From positions 18,240,358 through 18,304,357 of the forward strand of contig OY365810.1 of the NCBI GenBank assembly GCA_959347315.1: a stretch of 64,000 bases of DNA, written 5' to 3'. The notes below the pieces were generated by a model, which was not told where the DNA came from, did not search any database, and saw only the letters and a program-made list of their open reading frames with translations. Positions 1-9,259 of the stretch are shown one piece after another (positions within the stretch are counted from its first letter, which is position 1; each line of letters begins with the position of its first letter). Position numbers and translations under genes: made by a program. Source of the DNA: Bimastos eiseni. Its lineage: Eukaryota > Annelida > Clitellata > Crassiclitellata > Lumbricidae.

Positions 1-45
1 CCCAAAGGCGCTAGATCAGGAGCTGGTCGCCTTCTAACCTACATT

Positions 46-447
46 ATGGAGTCCATTTTGGCGGACCCTGCGAACCTCGCAGGATGGCGGCGCCTCCTCG
101 CCTTTGGTGCGGGAACTTTGGAAACGCCATTGAGGGGCGGCCGACGCCGCAATCTTACGTCCATCGTCAAGAAGCGCATTGCAGATTTTTATGACGGATG
201 GCTGACTTTTACCGACACTATGTTCCAACCAGACGCGGACACCCGCGAAGGGCAGAGGCCTACGGGCTCGAATGGAAGACAGGCGCTGGCGGCGGCGGTA
301 GCCGCAAAACTGGAGGATGGAAACATTAGTGCGGCAGCTCGCATACTTTGTTCTGACGACATCCCAGCGCCGATTAATGAAGAGACACTGGAACTTCTAT
401 GCCAAAAACATCCTGTCCCGCCGCGTGACCGCCCAGCCATCCTTTGA
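46..447 (+). pseudogene. N-terminal part of a non-LTR retrotransposon polyprotein (frame-broken)
   Basis: This 133-codon reading frame has the look of the region upstream of the reverse transcriptase in a family of endonuclease-bearing non-LTR elements common in marine invertebrates. Visible cues are an arginine-rich GGRRRNLTS stretch (about residues 33-41) and a later ILCSDDIPAPINEETL stretch. It ends at a stop at 447 while the reverse transcriptase continues from about 450 in another frame, so one frameshift separates two parts of one ancestral protein. The copy starts at or before the left edge of the window. Base composition is clearly GC-richer than the surrounding genome, as expected for an inserted element. 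Family assignment rests on recognition of the downstream RT; this part alone would be weak. Confidence 0.6.
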
Positions 448-495
448 TCGACCTCAAGCGCACCCTTCCAGGCGACAGAGCTGGAGATTCGCACA

Positions 496-1710
496 ATGAT
501 GCGCTCTTTCCCAATGGGGTCGTCGGGCGGCCCTGATGGGCTGCGCCCCCAACACGTGGGGGAACTGATTGCAGATCCAGACGCGGGACATGGGCTGCTG
601 AGAGCGACGACTGCTCTTATCAATCTACTACTGGCCGGCATCTACCCTCAAGATGTACAGCCTATCTTATTCGGAGGTACTCTTTTCGCCCTCCGTAAAA
701 GCTGTGGTGGTCTAAGGCCAATAGCCATTGGATACGTGTGGCGTCGACTCGCATCTAAATGCGCCAACGCATACGCCGTCCCACGTGTCACGCCGTACCT
801 AACCCCTAAACAACTGGGGGTTGGCGTTCCCGGAGGCTGCGAGGCGGCAACCCACGCCGCTAGACGATTCCTGACCAGAATGGACACGAATTCAATAATG
901 GTGAAGCTTGACATCTCGAACGCTTTCAATAGCTTGCACCGAGATTTCATGCTCGCATCAGTGGACGAACTCATTCCTGATTTATCCGCATATTGCCATC
1001 TTGCCTACGCCGAGGCGACATCTCTGAAATTCGGGAGATTCACGATACAATCGCAAGAAGGTTCGCAACAGGGCGATCCCTTGGGACCTCTCCTTTTCTG
1101 CCTACCGCTACAGCCGATCCTTAACCACCTGCTTTCACCACTGGCCTTTGGATATCTCGACGACCTCACCTTGGGCGGAGATCCTAAGGTGATGGAGGCG
1201 GATGTTAACTCGATCGAAGAGGGATGTCTGCAACTTGGCCTCGCGCTCAACCGCAAAAAATGCGAACTCATATCTTCCGACGCCCATATCAACGACGTTA
1301 GTCAAGGCTTCCTAGGACAGTTCGCCCGAGTCAATGCATCATCGGCCGTGCTCCTAGGGGCTCCGCTCTCCCCGACGGATGTCCTGCTTTCAGCCATCGA
1401 CACCTGTGTGGCCGACCTCGGAATTGCCCTCGACAGGTTGCAACTAATCGCTAGACAAGACGCTCTACTGATCCTTAGATATTCGATCGGCTCGCCTAAA
1501 CTCATGCATTTATTGAGATGCACCCCTTGCCACGACCACCCGCGTCTATGGGCTTACGACGATCTGCTGCGAGGAGGGATCGAGCGAATCTTCAACATTT
1601 CGATGACCGATGACCAATGGGGTCAGGCCACTCTCCCGATCAGGATCCCCAGTTACAGGGATATTATCTACGATCCCTCGCTGGACAGCTACCTAGAGTC
1701 TTTGGAATAG
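496..1710 (+). CDS. Reverse transcriptase domain of a non-LTR retrotransposon (truncated copy)
   Basis: The 404-residue frame carries the ordered motifs of a non-LTR reverse transcriptase. SSGGPDGLRPQH is near residue 9, RPIAIGYVWRR near 75, the first catalytic aspartate is in VKLDISNAFNS (D139), QQGDPLGPLLF follows near 193, and the YLDD catalytic pair is at residues 220-223. It would copy element RNA into DNA at the target site. The frame opens without a convincing native start: the protein really continues upstream in the 46-447 frame across a frameshift. After residue 404 the element stops abruptly and a long (ATT)n array begins, so the C-terminal nuclease is missing here. Fragments that look like that nuclease lie on the opposite strand at 1850-2285 and 5086-5397. 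Motifs are intact but the copy is not autonomous. Confidence 0.85.
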   Translation: MMRSFPMGSSGGPDGLRPQHVGELIADPDAGHGLLRATTALINLLLAGIYPQDVQPILFGGTLFALRKSCGGLRPIAIGYVWRRLASKCANAYAVPRVTPYLTPKQLGVGVPGGCEAATHAARRFLTRMDTNSIMVKLDISNAFNSLHRDFMLASVDELIPDLSAYCHLAYAEATSLKFGRFTIQSQEGSQQGDPLGPLLFCLPLQPILNHLLSPLAFGYLDDLTLGGDPKVMEADVNSIEEGCLQLGLALNRKKCELISSDAHINDVSQGFLGQFARVNASSAVLLGAPLSPTDVLLSAIDTCVADLGIALDRLQLIARQDALLILRYSIGSPKLMHLLRCTPCHDHPRLWAYDDLLRGGIERIFNISMTDDQWGQATLPIRIPSYRDIIYDPSLDSYLESLE

Positions 1711-1726
1711 GCAGCTTGTCTCGAGA

Positions 1727-1773
1727 AATTTTTATTATTATTATTATCAATATCATCATCATCATCATCATCA

Positions 1774-1837
<64 letters not shown>
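1727..1837. repeat. (ATT)n / (ATC)n microsatellite
   Basis: Over 100 bp of ATT units with an internal block of ATC units. It directly follows the end of the reverse transcriptase copy and directly precedes the 3' end of a minus-strand nuclease fragment. The long poly-isoleucine and poly-asparagine frames across it are artefacts of the repeat. Confidence 0.97.
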
Positions 1838-1849
1838 GGTCTTCAATGT

Positions 1850-2285
1850 TAATTAATGGTGATGTCGTCCGGAGTAGCCCTGCTCGTTGGACTCCTAAGC
1901 AGCGAAAGTTCCCTTGAAAGCAACTGCGTTGTAGCGTTGAATAATCATCGAGATGCGCTGGTAGAGAAAAGTCGTCTCCCTCTGCTCCCCAGTGACGGCG
2001 CTCAGTCTGTGTCCCAGTTCTGAAAGGAAGCTTTGGCCTTCGGAATTGATGGGGCCAAAGATTTCGAATGCCACCGGTGTGAAGACGTACGTGGAGGCTA
2101 GCTCGGCATATTTCTGAGTTTTGAGGTTCGCCGCCCTCTCGGCCGCTGTGCCCGCTCTTTGTGATGTTTCTGGCAGATACGACGTTGCCATTGTATCTGA
2201 GACTGTCGCGTCCCATATCAAACACAGCCCCGCCCGCCATGGTATATGAGGGAGTCCGTCTGGTCTTTTACCATCGGTCAATTAT
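1850..2285 (-). mobile_element. C-terminal restriction-like endonuclease fragment of a non-LTR retrotransposon
   Basis: Read on the minus strand, 2281 to 1895 encodes 128 residues beginning just before KRPDGL, followed about 18 residues later by a second acidic site in LIWDATVSD. This RPD...D arrangement is the hallmark of the PD-(D/E)XK, restriction-like endonuclease found at the C terminus of R2/R4/Dong-type elements. After it come conserved stretches (SQRAGTAAERAA, FGPINSEGQSFL, RISMIIQRYNAVA) and a stop. A short tail of about 45 bp leads into an (AAT)n run. No reverse transcriptase lies upstream of it: the fragment is bounded on its 5' side by another (ATT)n array. The protein would nick the target DNA to prime reverse transcription; this piece alone is not a working element. 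Confidence 0.75.
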
Positions 2286-2291
2286 CAATAC

Positions 2292-2388
<97 letters not shown>

Positions 2389-2390
2389 TT
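2286..2390. repeat. (ATT)n microsatellite
   Basis: About 100 bp of nearly uninterrupted TTA/ATT units on the 5' side of the minus-strand nuclease fragment, so that the fragment sits between two arrays of the same repeat. Confidence 0.97.
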
Positions 2391-2936
2391 AATGGTCATT
2401 TTGTTTATTGCCTTCTGCTCAATTCGGTTGCCATTCCGATCCATTTCATTCTAACTCATGCAATCCTTCTGACAGCTCAACTGCAACCGTCTCATCGTAT
2501 TTTGATTCATGGACACTTGGACAAACGATTGAACAACGACCGGCGGAGGCGCTGGCGACCGTCGTCGTCGTGCAAGTGATGCCAGAGACGCCGTGATTTA
2601 CGGGCGCACGAGGTATTTATCGGAACCGTTCGTAATCTATCGCCTACTGCTGTAGTTACAGTCGTGGTCTCTCTTATCGGTGGCGCTGTGTGTCGAGCGA
2701 ACGACGCCATCTGCTGCTGTCGACTCTCCTCTTCGGACGTCGTCGTCGGTCATCAGCAGAGGACGACTACAATTTATAGGAGAGCATGCGTGACACGCCT
2801 ACGACACGAATGCCACCACGAGATCAGTTACTCAACCTAAACTCATATCAGGCAAACATGGGCACCAGACAATAGCACAGGCACTAACCACGCTTCGAGA
2901 GCCATTCCATAAACCGTTTGCCTGAATTGACAACCT
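2391..2936. other. No recognised feature
   Basis: Moderately GC-rich sequence with CGTCGTC-type short repeats near 2560-2760. I see no open frame with recognisable protein motifs and no RNA gene. Confidence 0.5.
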
Positions 2937-3085
2937 CCTCACAAGGAGATCAGAAGACCAAGGAGGTCACAAGACCAAGGAGGTCACAAGATCAAGGAGG
3001 TCATAAGACCAAGAAGGTCATAAGACCAAGGAGGTCATAAGACCAAGGAGGTCACAAGACCAAGGAGGTCATAAGACCAAGGCCG
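2937..3085. repeat. 17-bp minisatellite
   Basis: About eight head-to-tail copies of a unit close to ACCAAGGAGGTCACAAG, with small substitutions (TCATAAG or TCACAAG at the unit end). It is a simple tandem array with no coding content. Confidence 0.95.
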
Positions 3086-3298
3086 CTACTGTGACCGTTC
3101 ATTTAACTCAGCTTATGTGCATCGATCCTGAGACATGTTATCTCACCTAGCAACCAACACAATACAATGCATACGTATAATACTTGAGAAAACCTTCCAT
3201 CCAAAGCTCAGAGGTACACGCCCTACCTACCCAACGACAGATGATTAGGAACGTCAATGTCTTCATTTTCCACAGTGACAACCTCAATAGAAGCTCAA

Positions 3299-3445
3299 AC
3301 CCGTACCCTCCCTGTTATAGGTCGATTGCTCTGTCCAATCGGCTACCATGACCCACCACACTATGGGCTTAGACCCGTACTCTCCCTGTTATAGGTCGAT
3401 TGCTCTGTCCAGGAGGCTGCCATGCTATTCCACAGTAGGCTCAGA
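3299..3445. repeat. Two-unit tandem duplication, unit about 73 bp
   Basis: Two adjacent copies both start ACCCGTAC(C/T)CTCCCTG, share the next 35 bases almost perfectly and end GGGCTTAG or AGGCTCAG. The second halves have diverged more than the first halves. Confidence 0.9.
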
Positions 3446-4014
3446 TCGACGCCAAACAACGATGGAAATGACCGAAGAATGACGTCAAATTCCATTTCAC
3501 GTCTACTTCTAATGGAAAGTGCTGGCAAGCGGAGAAGGTCAGAACATTCTAGGTAATAAATGTGCGTGGCTTATTGCGAAGTGGACATCTCGTTCGACCA
3601 TTTGGTCGGTATAGGACGCTTGATCGATGATCCTGTGTTTGTGTGCTCCATTCCTTATAACGACCCTGGGCGGTATCTTCACGCTCATGTATCTTTAACA
3701 CCGAGCCGTATAACTTAGTAAGCAGGGAAGTAAACAGAGTCCTGCGATAGGTCCCTTATCTACAGCTATAGTACCGTCGGATTCGACCATTGCCGACTCA
3801 ATGGTTTCAGGAGACCTATTAAATCCCTTTTGTCTCTTATTTTTGCATGCAGTCGTGCATGCATTCGCTTCATATCTTAACATGAAAGCCTTTTGTTTAC
3901 GGATTTTGTTTCAATTGGGAGGAATTCATTTCATCTTTCGCCGTTATAACTGTCTAAGTATAATTCTAAACTTCACTCTCTCTGGTCTCTATGGCAACCG
4001 GACTCGGACCTCCT
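3446..4014. other. No recognised feature
   Basis: Unique-looking AT-moderate sequence. Short open frames here show no domain motifs. Confidence 0.5.
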
Positions 4015-4096
4015 CTGGACACCGATCTCTGGACTCAGAGATCGATGTCCAGCTGAAATTCATGAGCGCATCTGATACAGCGATGCGCTCGTGAAT
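4015..4096. repeat. Two adjacent hairpin-forming inverted repeats
   Basis: Hairpin one has 16-base arms (4015-4030 and 4037-4052, one mismatch) around a 6-base loop. Hairpin two has 15-base arms (4058-4072 and 4082-4096, one mismatch that could pair as G-U) around a 9-base loop. They are separated by only 5 bases. They could be the ends of a decayed palindromic element or a structured RNA; nothing else supports an RNA gene. Confidence 0.8.
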
Positions 4097-4357
4097 AAGT
4101 TGGTGTCCTGCACTTAACTTCATATTAGCGCTTCAGAAATGACATTGTATAGTCTACTGTTACGATATCAGCCCGACGCTATCGTCTTCATTTGAGTTGT
4201 CTTCAGTCAAACCCTACTCTGGGCCTTTCATTTAAGCAACATCATCCCTTTATTTCCGTTCTACCTCTGTCTGTCAATTGCAGAGACCAATGTCCAGTCG
4301 TATATTCACTCTCTTCTCCGTCATATCTACAATTTCTTCCTCTTTCTCTCCAGATTT

Positions 4358-4360
4358 TTT

Positions 4361-4399
<39 letters not shown>

Positions 4400-4492
4400 C
4401 TCTTTGTCTCTCTCTCCCTCTCTCTCTCTCTCTTTGCCTGTCTCCCTCTCCCTCTCCCTCTCTCTGTCTCTCTCTGTCTCTGTCTGTCTGTC

Positions 4493-4533
<41 letters not shown>
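4358..4533. repeat. CT/TA/GTCT compound microsatellite
   Basis: About 175 bp of CT, TA and TCTG units in blocks. Frames across it give only arginine/glutamate or serine/leucine repeats and are not genes. Confidence 0.97.
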
Positions 4534-4534
<1 letters not shown>

Positions 4535-4857
4535 CTTCTTTGCACATACAACATGGGTTGGGTATCGGTCGGTTATGTTGAGATGGCCACCAAACTTTCA
4601 AAAGACGAAGGAGGAGGAGAACGATGTCTAGGCGTCACTCATCCTCATGAAATCTTAATCGACTCGGTGTTCGATCTATTACGGGATCGAAGAAAGCCTC
4701 TGGTATATCATAGAACTTGTGCCGAATGAAGGCTGTTAACACTTGACTTATCTTATAGCTTATACTCTGATGATCATATCTACTGAACTCGTGTTTTTCT
4801 CCGTACGTTTAATTCTGCTTCCATCTGCGGGTCTCTCATTTTATTCTAATCTATTAG

Positions 4858-5085
4858 GCCTATTATTATTATTATTATTGTTATTGTTATAATTATTATT
4901 GTTGTTATTATTGTTATTGCTGTTGTTATTGTTATTGTTGTTATTGTTATTGTTGTTATTGTTGTTGTTGTTATTGTTATTATTATTGTTATTATTATTA
5001 TTATCATTATTATTATTACTATTATTATTTTTTTTATTTTTATTATTATTATTATTATATATTATTATTATTATTATTATTCATC
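4858..5085. repeat. (ATT)n/(GTT)n microsatellite
   Basis: More than 200 bp of ATT and GTT units with interruptions. It abuts the 3' end of the second minus-strand nuclease fragment. Confidence 0.97.
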
Positions 5086-5397
5086 ATTGGCATTGCCAAC
5101 GGATCTGTCATCATGCTATCTGGGTCGCCGCTTGTCAGTGGACTGTAATCTTGACATGGTGCCCTGAAAAGCCACCGCATTGAAACGTTGGATCAATGCC
5201 GACAAGTTCTGGAAAAGGAAGTTTGTCTCTCGGGTGTCACCGGTAGTTGTCGAAAGTCGGCGTCCAGTCTCAGACAGAAAGGCGAGGCCCTCACTATTGA
5301 GGGGACCGAAGGTTTCTATAGCGATTGGAACAAAAGTGTATTTCTTCTCTAGCTCAGAATATTTTGTGTGTTTCCTTGTGGCTGCTATCTCCGCCGC
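5086..5397 (-). mobile_element. Second C-terminal nuclease-region fragment of the non-LTR family
   Basis: On the minus strand one frame reads through KYSELEKKYTFVPIAIETFG, then PLNSEGLAFLSETGRRLSTT, then FQNLSALIQRFNAVAFQGTM, then a stop near 5116. This aligns over its length with the C-terminal part of the 1850-2285 fragment (VAFEIFGPINSEGQSFLSEL and so on) but is clearly diverged, so it is a separate insertion, not a local duplicate. The catalytic RPD...D part is absent because the fragment begins after it. Like the first fragment it is enclosed by (ATT)n arrays on both sides. Confidence 0.7.
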
Positions 5398-5518
<121 letters not shown>

Positions 5519-5625
5519 GACATATTATAACGCCTTTCGAGCGTTAAATCCCCCTTGTGGCTGACAGTTCGTCGCGGAAATTGGGCGCCAGACTAGTCGC
5601 TTCGTCGTTGGGAGGCATTATTTAT

Positions 5626-5722
5626 TATTCACCTCCTCCTCTTCTCCTCCTCCTCCTCCTCTTCCTCCTCTTCTCCTCTGTTCCTCCTCCTCCTCCTCCT
5701 CCTTCCTCACCTCCTTCTCCTC
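5626..5722. repeat. CCT/CTT-rich microsatellite
   Basis: Pyrimidine-rich array of TCC and CTT triplets on the plus strand. No gene. Confidence 0.95.
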
Positions 5723-6117
5723 CTCGGCGGAATAGAATTTTAAAGAGACAGTCTGTGGAAGAGAGGGAGATGGAGTGGGAGGAGAGAAGTGTAAGTCGCC
5801 ATCACATCGCAGGTAATTCGTTTGAAGCCCTAATAAATTCATGTGCTGAGCGCTTTTAGAATCAGTCGAAGCGAAGGACTTTTCGGCTGATGAGGTCATC
5901 AGATTGGACCGAGGAGCCAGCACCTCTCGCCCGGCAGCGGTCGGTCGGTCGGTCCCGTGTCTCATGCATCTCTTCCCCCGGCTATGCCTCCGTCCGTACG
6001 TCCGGTGGTCGGCCTATCCAGGGACGACTGAACGAGACCAATCGATTTCCTTCCTTGTGACGATAAAGTCGATCGTCTAGGTCTCGAATATTCAGCAGCA
6101 GAGGACGACATAGAGAT

Positions 6118-6183
6118 GGACTGACGGACGGACAGACATGCAGACGGACGGACGGACGGATAGACAAACGGACGGACAGAAGG
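6118..6183. repeat. GGAC/GACA-rich short tandem repeat
   Basis: Runs of GGAC, CAGA and GACG units about 65 bp long, with no coding signal. Confidence 0.9.
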
Positions 6184-6298
6184 ACGTCTTAAAGGCTAAA
6201 GCAGAGGATATATGCCGTGGAGTGAGACTTGGCCAAAGTCGAGCTGACAACAGACATTTTCTATTGACAGAGTAATCCTACCGTGGAGACGACGCAGC

Positions 6299-6710
6299 TC
6301 ACGGCTCACAGCTGTCGCTCTCTCTATGTCTGTATACATATATAACTGTCTGTCTTTCTATATGCTGCTGAAATAGGCCTAGTTGATCGTTGTCGGCAAA
6401 TAACTCTCGTTGCATGTTGCACTGCCGTTGTCTCTCGAACGCTGGCTTCGCGTATTGTTCGAGAATGTTTGTAATGTAGTACTGCGAGTTCAGTCTGGTA
6501 TCATTTGGCACAAATTCATTTGGCCTGTGAGACCTCCGGACATCATACCACCCCACATTATCACTAACGGACTAAACGTCATCTGTGGAGCAGACAGAAC
6601 GTTCTATTCCTGTGAAGTCCAAACAGTAGCGTTTTGTGCATTTGATATATACAACACCTTGATATTCATCGGTGAACAAAACATTAGACCAGTTGTCCGG
6701 CGTCGATCCT
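6299..6710 (-). pseudogene. Decayed Tc1/mariner-type transposase fragment
   Basis: On the minus strand, broken frames align in order with the better preserved transposase at 58572-59627. NVLFTDEYQGVVYI contains the first catalytic aspartate region and matches [15 protein letters not shown] there. It is followed by ATVWTSQE (matches DTVWGSQE), FSPLVMMWGGM (matches [11 protein letters not shown]), NSQYYITNILEQYAKPAF (matches [18 protein letters not shown]) and a final LFQQ next to the second catalytic site. At least one stop and two frameshifts interrupt it. The N-terminal helix-turn-helix region and inverted ends were not found. It is a relative, not a close copy, of the 58341-59697 element. 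Confidence 0.7.
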
Positions 6711-6859
6711 ATTTTTACTCAAGGAGCGGCATGAATAAGGGTGACGTCACATGCTGGCACGAGCCAGAAATGCACCTAGCGCGCCGCAGCCCGCAGTGTA
6801 CGCTGTCACGTCATTTAACGCACGTTCGACTTACAATTTTCAAGGCTATTTAATATTCG

Positions 6860-7449
6860 AGTCCTGCATACGTTTGAAAGTTATTTAAGAGATCCAAATA
6901 ATTTCGAAAGAGATATTTAAGTTTGAAAACGGTGAACGAACTTTAGTGTCACTAACCTGACCCGCTACTGTTACTTTTGACTAATGATAAACTTAGGTCA
7001 TAGATGGTAGAGTCGGTTCTACTATTAGTTGTTGGATCCGGGGTTATTGCCTACAGTGTTGTTTATGTTATTCTCGTAAACATACCAGAATGCATCACGC
7101 ACCCTAGTTACGTGATTCCTTCATCAGTGATCCATCATGTTGCAAGCATCGGATCGTCGAACAGAAAGAACAGTTTCATGTGGAGCCCCTAAAGGGACAT
7201 GGAAGAAGAATATTTTAACTCGTGCGCACGAGATACAAACTAGTTCCCACGACTTAATAAGTCGTGCGCACGAGATAACAACTCGTTCCCAGTGCATGGT
7301 CACATTATGATAATGAAATGTGAATAACATTGAAACTTTCTATTTTATGATAATTATGATTGTATGTACTAATACATTTCATTCTGGGTCATAAAAATAT
7401 TGCTGTAACAAAAATAGTGTTTATGGGTAACAAAACAAATGTTATATAA
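6860..7449. other. No recognised feature
   Basis: AT-rich sequence. The only item is a short imperfect inverted repeat around 7216-7282 (TCGTGCGCACGAGAT occurs twice, itself partly palindromic). No protein motif seen. Confidence 0.5.
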
Positions 7450-7457
7450 ATTTTTAC

Positions 7458-7952
7458 TAGGACTGTGTAAATTAACGATTAATTAATCAATTAATCGTAA
7501 ATTTATTAAACGATTAGAAATTTTTAGCGATTAATTGTTTCGATTATTCCGCCCATCATTAACATGTATCGGAAGTCTGAAAGAAACAACATAAACCGTA
7601 TACATTGCAATATGGCAGCAGATAGTAATCGAGATATTAAATATAAAAAAATATCCGACCGATTACATGAACATTTTGGATTTAAATTATTCCATAGCGG
7701 AAATATTGAAAATGCTGATTACGTTTATTGCATTCAATACGACAAATCGTTTGCATACCATGGATCTAACACTTCAGCAGTATGAGCCTGTGTTATTTTC
7801 TGTATGTAACTAAATTTAGTAATTCAGAATGTAACTAAATTCAGTAACTGAGAATTTTAATTGAAATGTCATTAATTTGTTTGACAAATGTAATTATACA
7901 CATTTTTGTGAATTAATCGAAATTAACTATAAATTAATCGTTAACGGCCCTA
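7458..7952. mobile_element. Non-autonomous hAT-type element with perfect 8-bp target duplication
   Basis: The 495-bp element starts TAGGACTGTGTAAATTAACG and ends with an inverted counterpart (CGTTAACGGCCCTA). It is flanked by the perfect 8-bp direct repeat ATTTTTAC at 7450-7457 and 7953-7960. The 8-bp duplication plus short TIRs that begin TAGGRC are typical of the hAT superfamily. The outer 40-50 bp on each side are rich in ATTAATCG motifs. It keeps a fragment of a BED-finger-like reading frame (7564-7785), so it looks like an internal-deletion derivative of a coding hAT transposon. Confidence 0.85.
7564..7785 (+). pseudogene. BED-finger-like remnant of a hAT transposase
   Basis: The 73-residue frame inside the hAT element ends DYVYCIQYDKSFAYHGSNTS, which resembles the start of a BED zinc finger (C-x2-C ... 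F-x-Y-H-G-S-T-S). The second cysteine is replaced by tyrosine and the downstream histidine pair is missing because the frame stops. BED fingers bind transposon ends in hAT transposases. The catalytic domain is absent. Confidence 0.55.
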
Positions 7953-8159
7953 ATTTTTACCCAGTTTGCTGTATTTTAGTTAAACAGTATTTTGATGCAA
8001 AGCAAAGTATTAATAGATTTAAATACTTTTACTTGTGAAAGCTGCAGTATTCACTCATTTTGCTGTCATCGTTAACTGGACCTATGGTCCATGGGTCAAA
8101 GACCCATAGGTGTCCAATGCAACCTTGATCATCTGTTTCAAAAGTTCTCCTTTATTTTA

Positions 8160-8843
8160 GGGCATAACCGAGTAGACAATTTCCACCGGGTACCGAATTC
8201 GAGTATTTGGATGCGCTATTTGCCGGATCCGGGTATGAACCAAATAGTAGCGGCAAATCGGGCCAGTGACTCGGCGAGTACCATCCGTAGGCAAACCGTA
8301 GTTAACCTGCCACGTGCAATCGTGCATAGCTAAGGAGAACTATCTATAGTTATGCAGAGTCTATAGCAATATCCTTCATATAGCATATCGTCGCACTCTA
8401 GGCTATAATAATATATTTATTATTTAATAACTTTATTTGTGAAAAAATGTAAAACCTTGTTATAAAATTTGAAATATGAAGTTATCAACGATGTCTTTAC
8501 TCACTACTGTTTACCGAAAAGTGGGTGGAGCCAATTCAAGCGAGAAAAATTACTGAATAGGGGAACGCAACCAAAAGAAATTAAAATATATAAATGAACA
8601 TCATTTCTTTACAGAAAATTCAATGGAATGTTAAGTTTTTGTTTAATTAATCAATAACTTATAAGTAAGTCCATTAGTCCTAAATTTATTTGATGAAAAA
8701 TTATTATTTTATCAAAAAAATTATTTTTTTCAATAAAAGTTATTTTTTGCTATTTGCGGGTGTAATATTTGCCGAGGCAAATAATTCCAAATAGTCCAAT
8801 ATTCGGCCGAGGTGAATGTCCCATGCGATTTCCGGTTATGCCC
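8160..8843. mobile_element. MITE with GGGCATAACC ends and TA target duplication, copy 1
   Basis: Starts GGGCATAACC and ends GGTTATGCCC, flanked by TA on both sides (8158-8159 and 8844-8845). It is 684 bp and matches the 682-bp copy at 28667-29348 along its whole length with many substitutions. Inner end segments carry related CGAGTA/CGAATA motifs. TA duplications suggest mobilisation by a Tc1/mariner-superfamily transposase. No open frame for a transposase is present. Confidence 0.9.
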
Positions 8844-9024
8844 TACTTTATTTTCAGTCTTCTTTGAACCTCCTTGTGTGTGACCTTCATTGTCCATTTC
8901 AATGTTGTATTCTTCCATAGCACTTACATTTAAAATGCCAGTATTTTCTCCCGATTCAACTTTTTATTGACTATGTTTCGCAAGCATGCATAATTGTTGT
9001 ACTATATACTATATATATATATAT

Positions 9025-9259
9025 GGTGTGGCACAGTGGCCGATCGGTTAGAGCAGTCAGCTCGTAACGTTCAGTGTGTGCTGAGCGCGCGGGTTCGAGC
9101 CTCGTCCGGGCGTCACTGTGTAGGGACCTTGAGCAAGTCCTTTGCGCACCAGTGCTCTGCAGTACAACTGCAATTGCGCCGTCGAGGCGTGTGTATGCAC
9201 TTCTGAGCCAAAGATGTTGGAAGAAGGGCGGTATCAAATTTCGGTAATAATAATAATAC
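9025..9259 (+). mobile_element. tRNA-derived SINE, copy 1
   Basis: The head contains a polymerase III A-box-like stretch (GGCCGATCGGTTAGAGC near 9038-9055) and a B-box GGTTCGAGCC at 9092-9101. A tRNA-unrelated body follows, with GACCTTGAGCAAGTCC and GTTGGAAGAAGGGCGG. The tail is (TAA)n at 9244-9259. A diverged copy lies in reverse orientation at 57780-57980. The acceptor stem is not tRNA-like, so this is a SINE and not a tRNA gene. Confidence 0.88.

Noticed and set aside
1617..2454. Long poly-isoleucine, poly-asparagine and poly-aspartate reading frames
   Set aside because: They are translations of (ATT)n arrays and carry no other coding signal.
4192..4631. Overlapping frames of 75-129 codons rich in S/L or R/E
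   Set aside because: They run through a CT/GTCT microsatellite; composition is explained by the repeat.
9025..9110. Possible functional tRNA gene
   Set aside because: Only the internal promoter boxes are tRNA-like; there is no closed acceptor stem, and the body and tail are those of a SINE with a second copy at 57780-57980.
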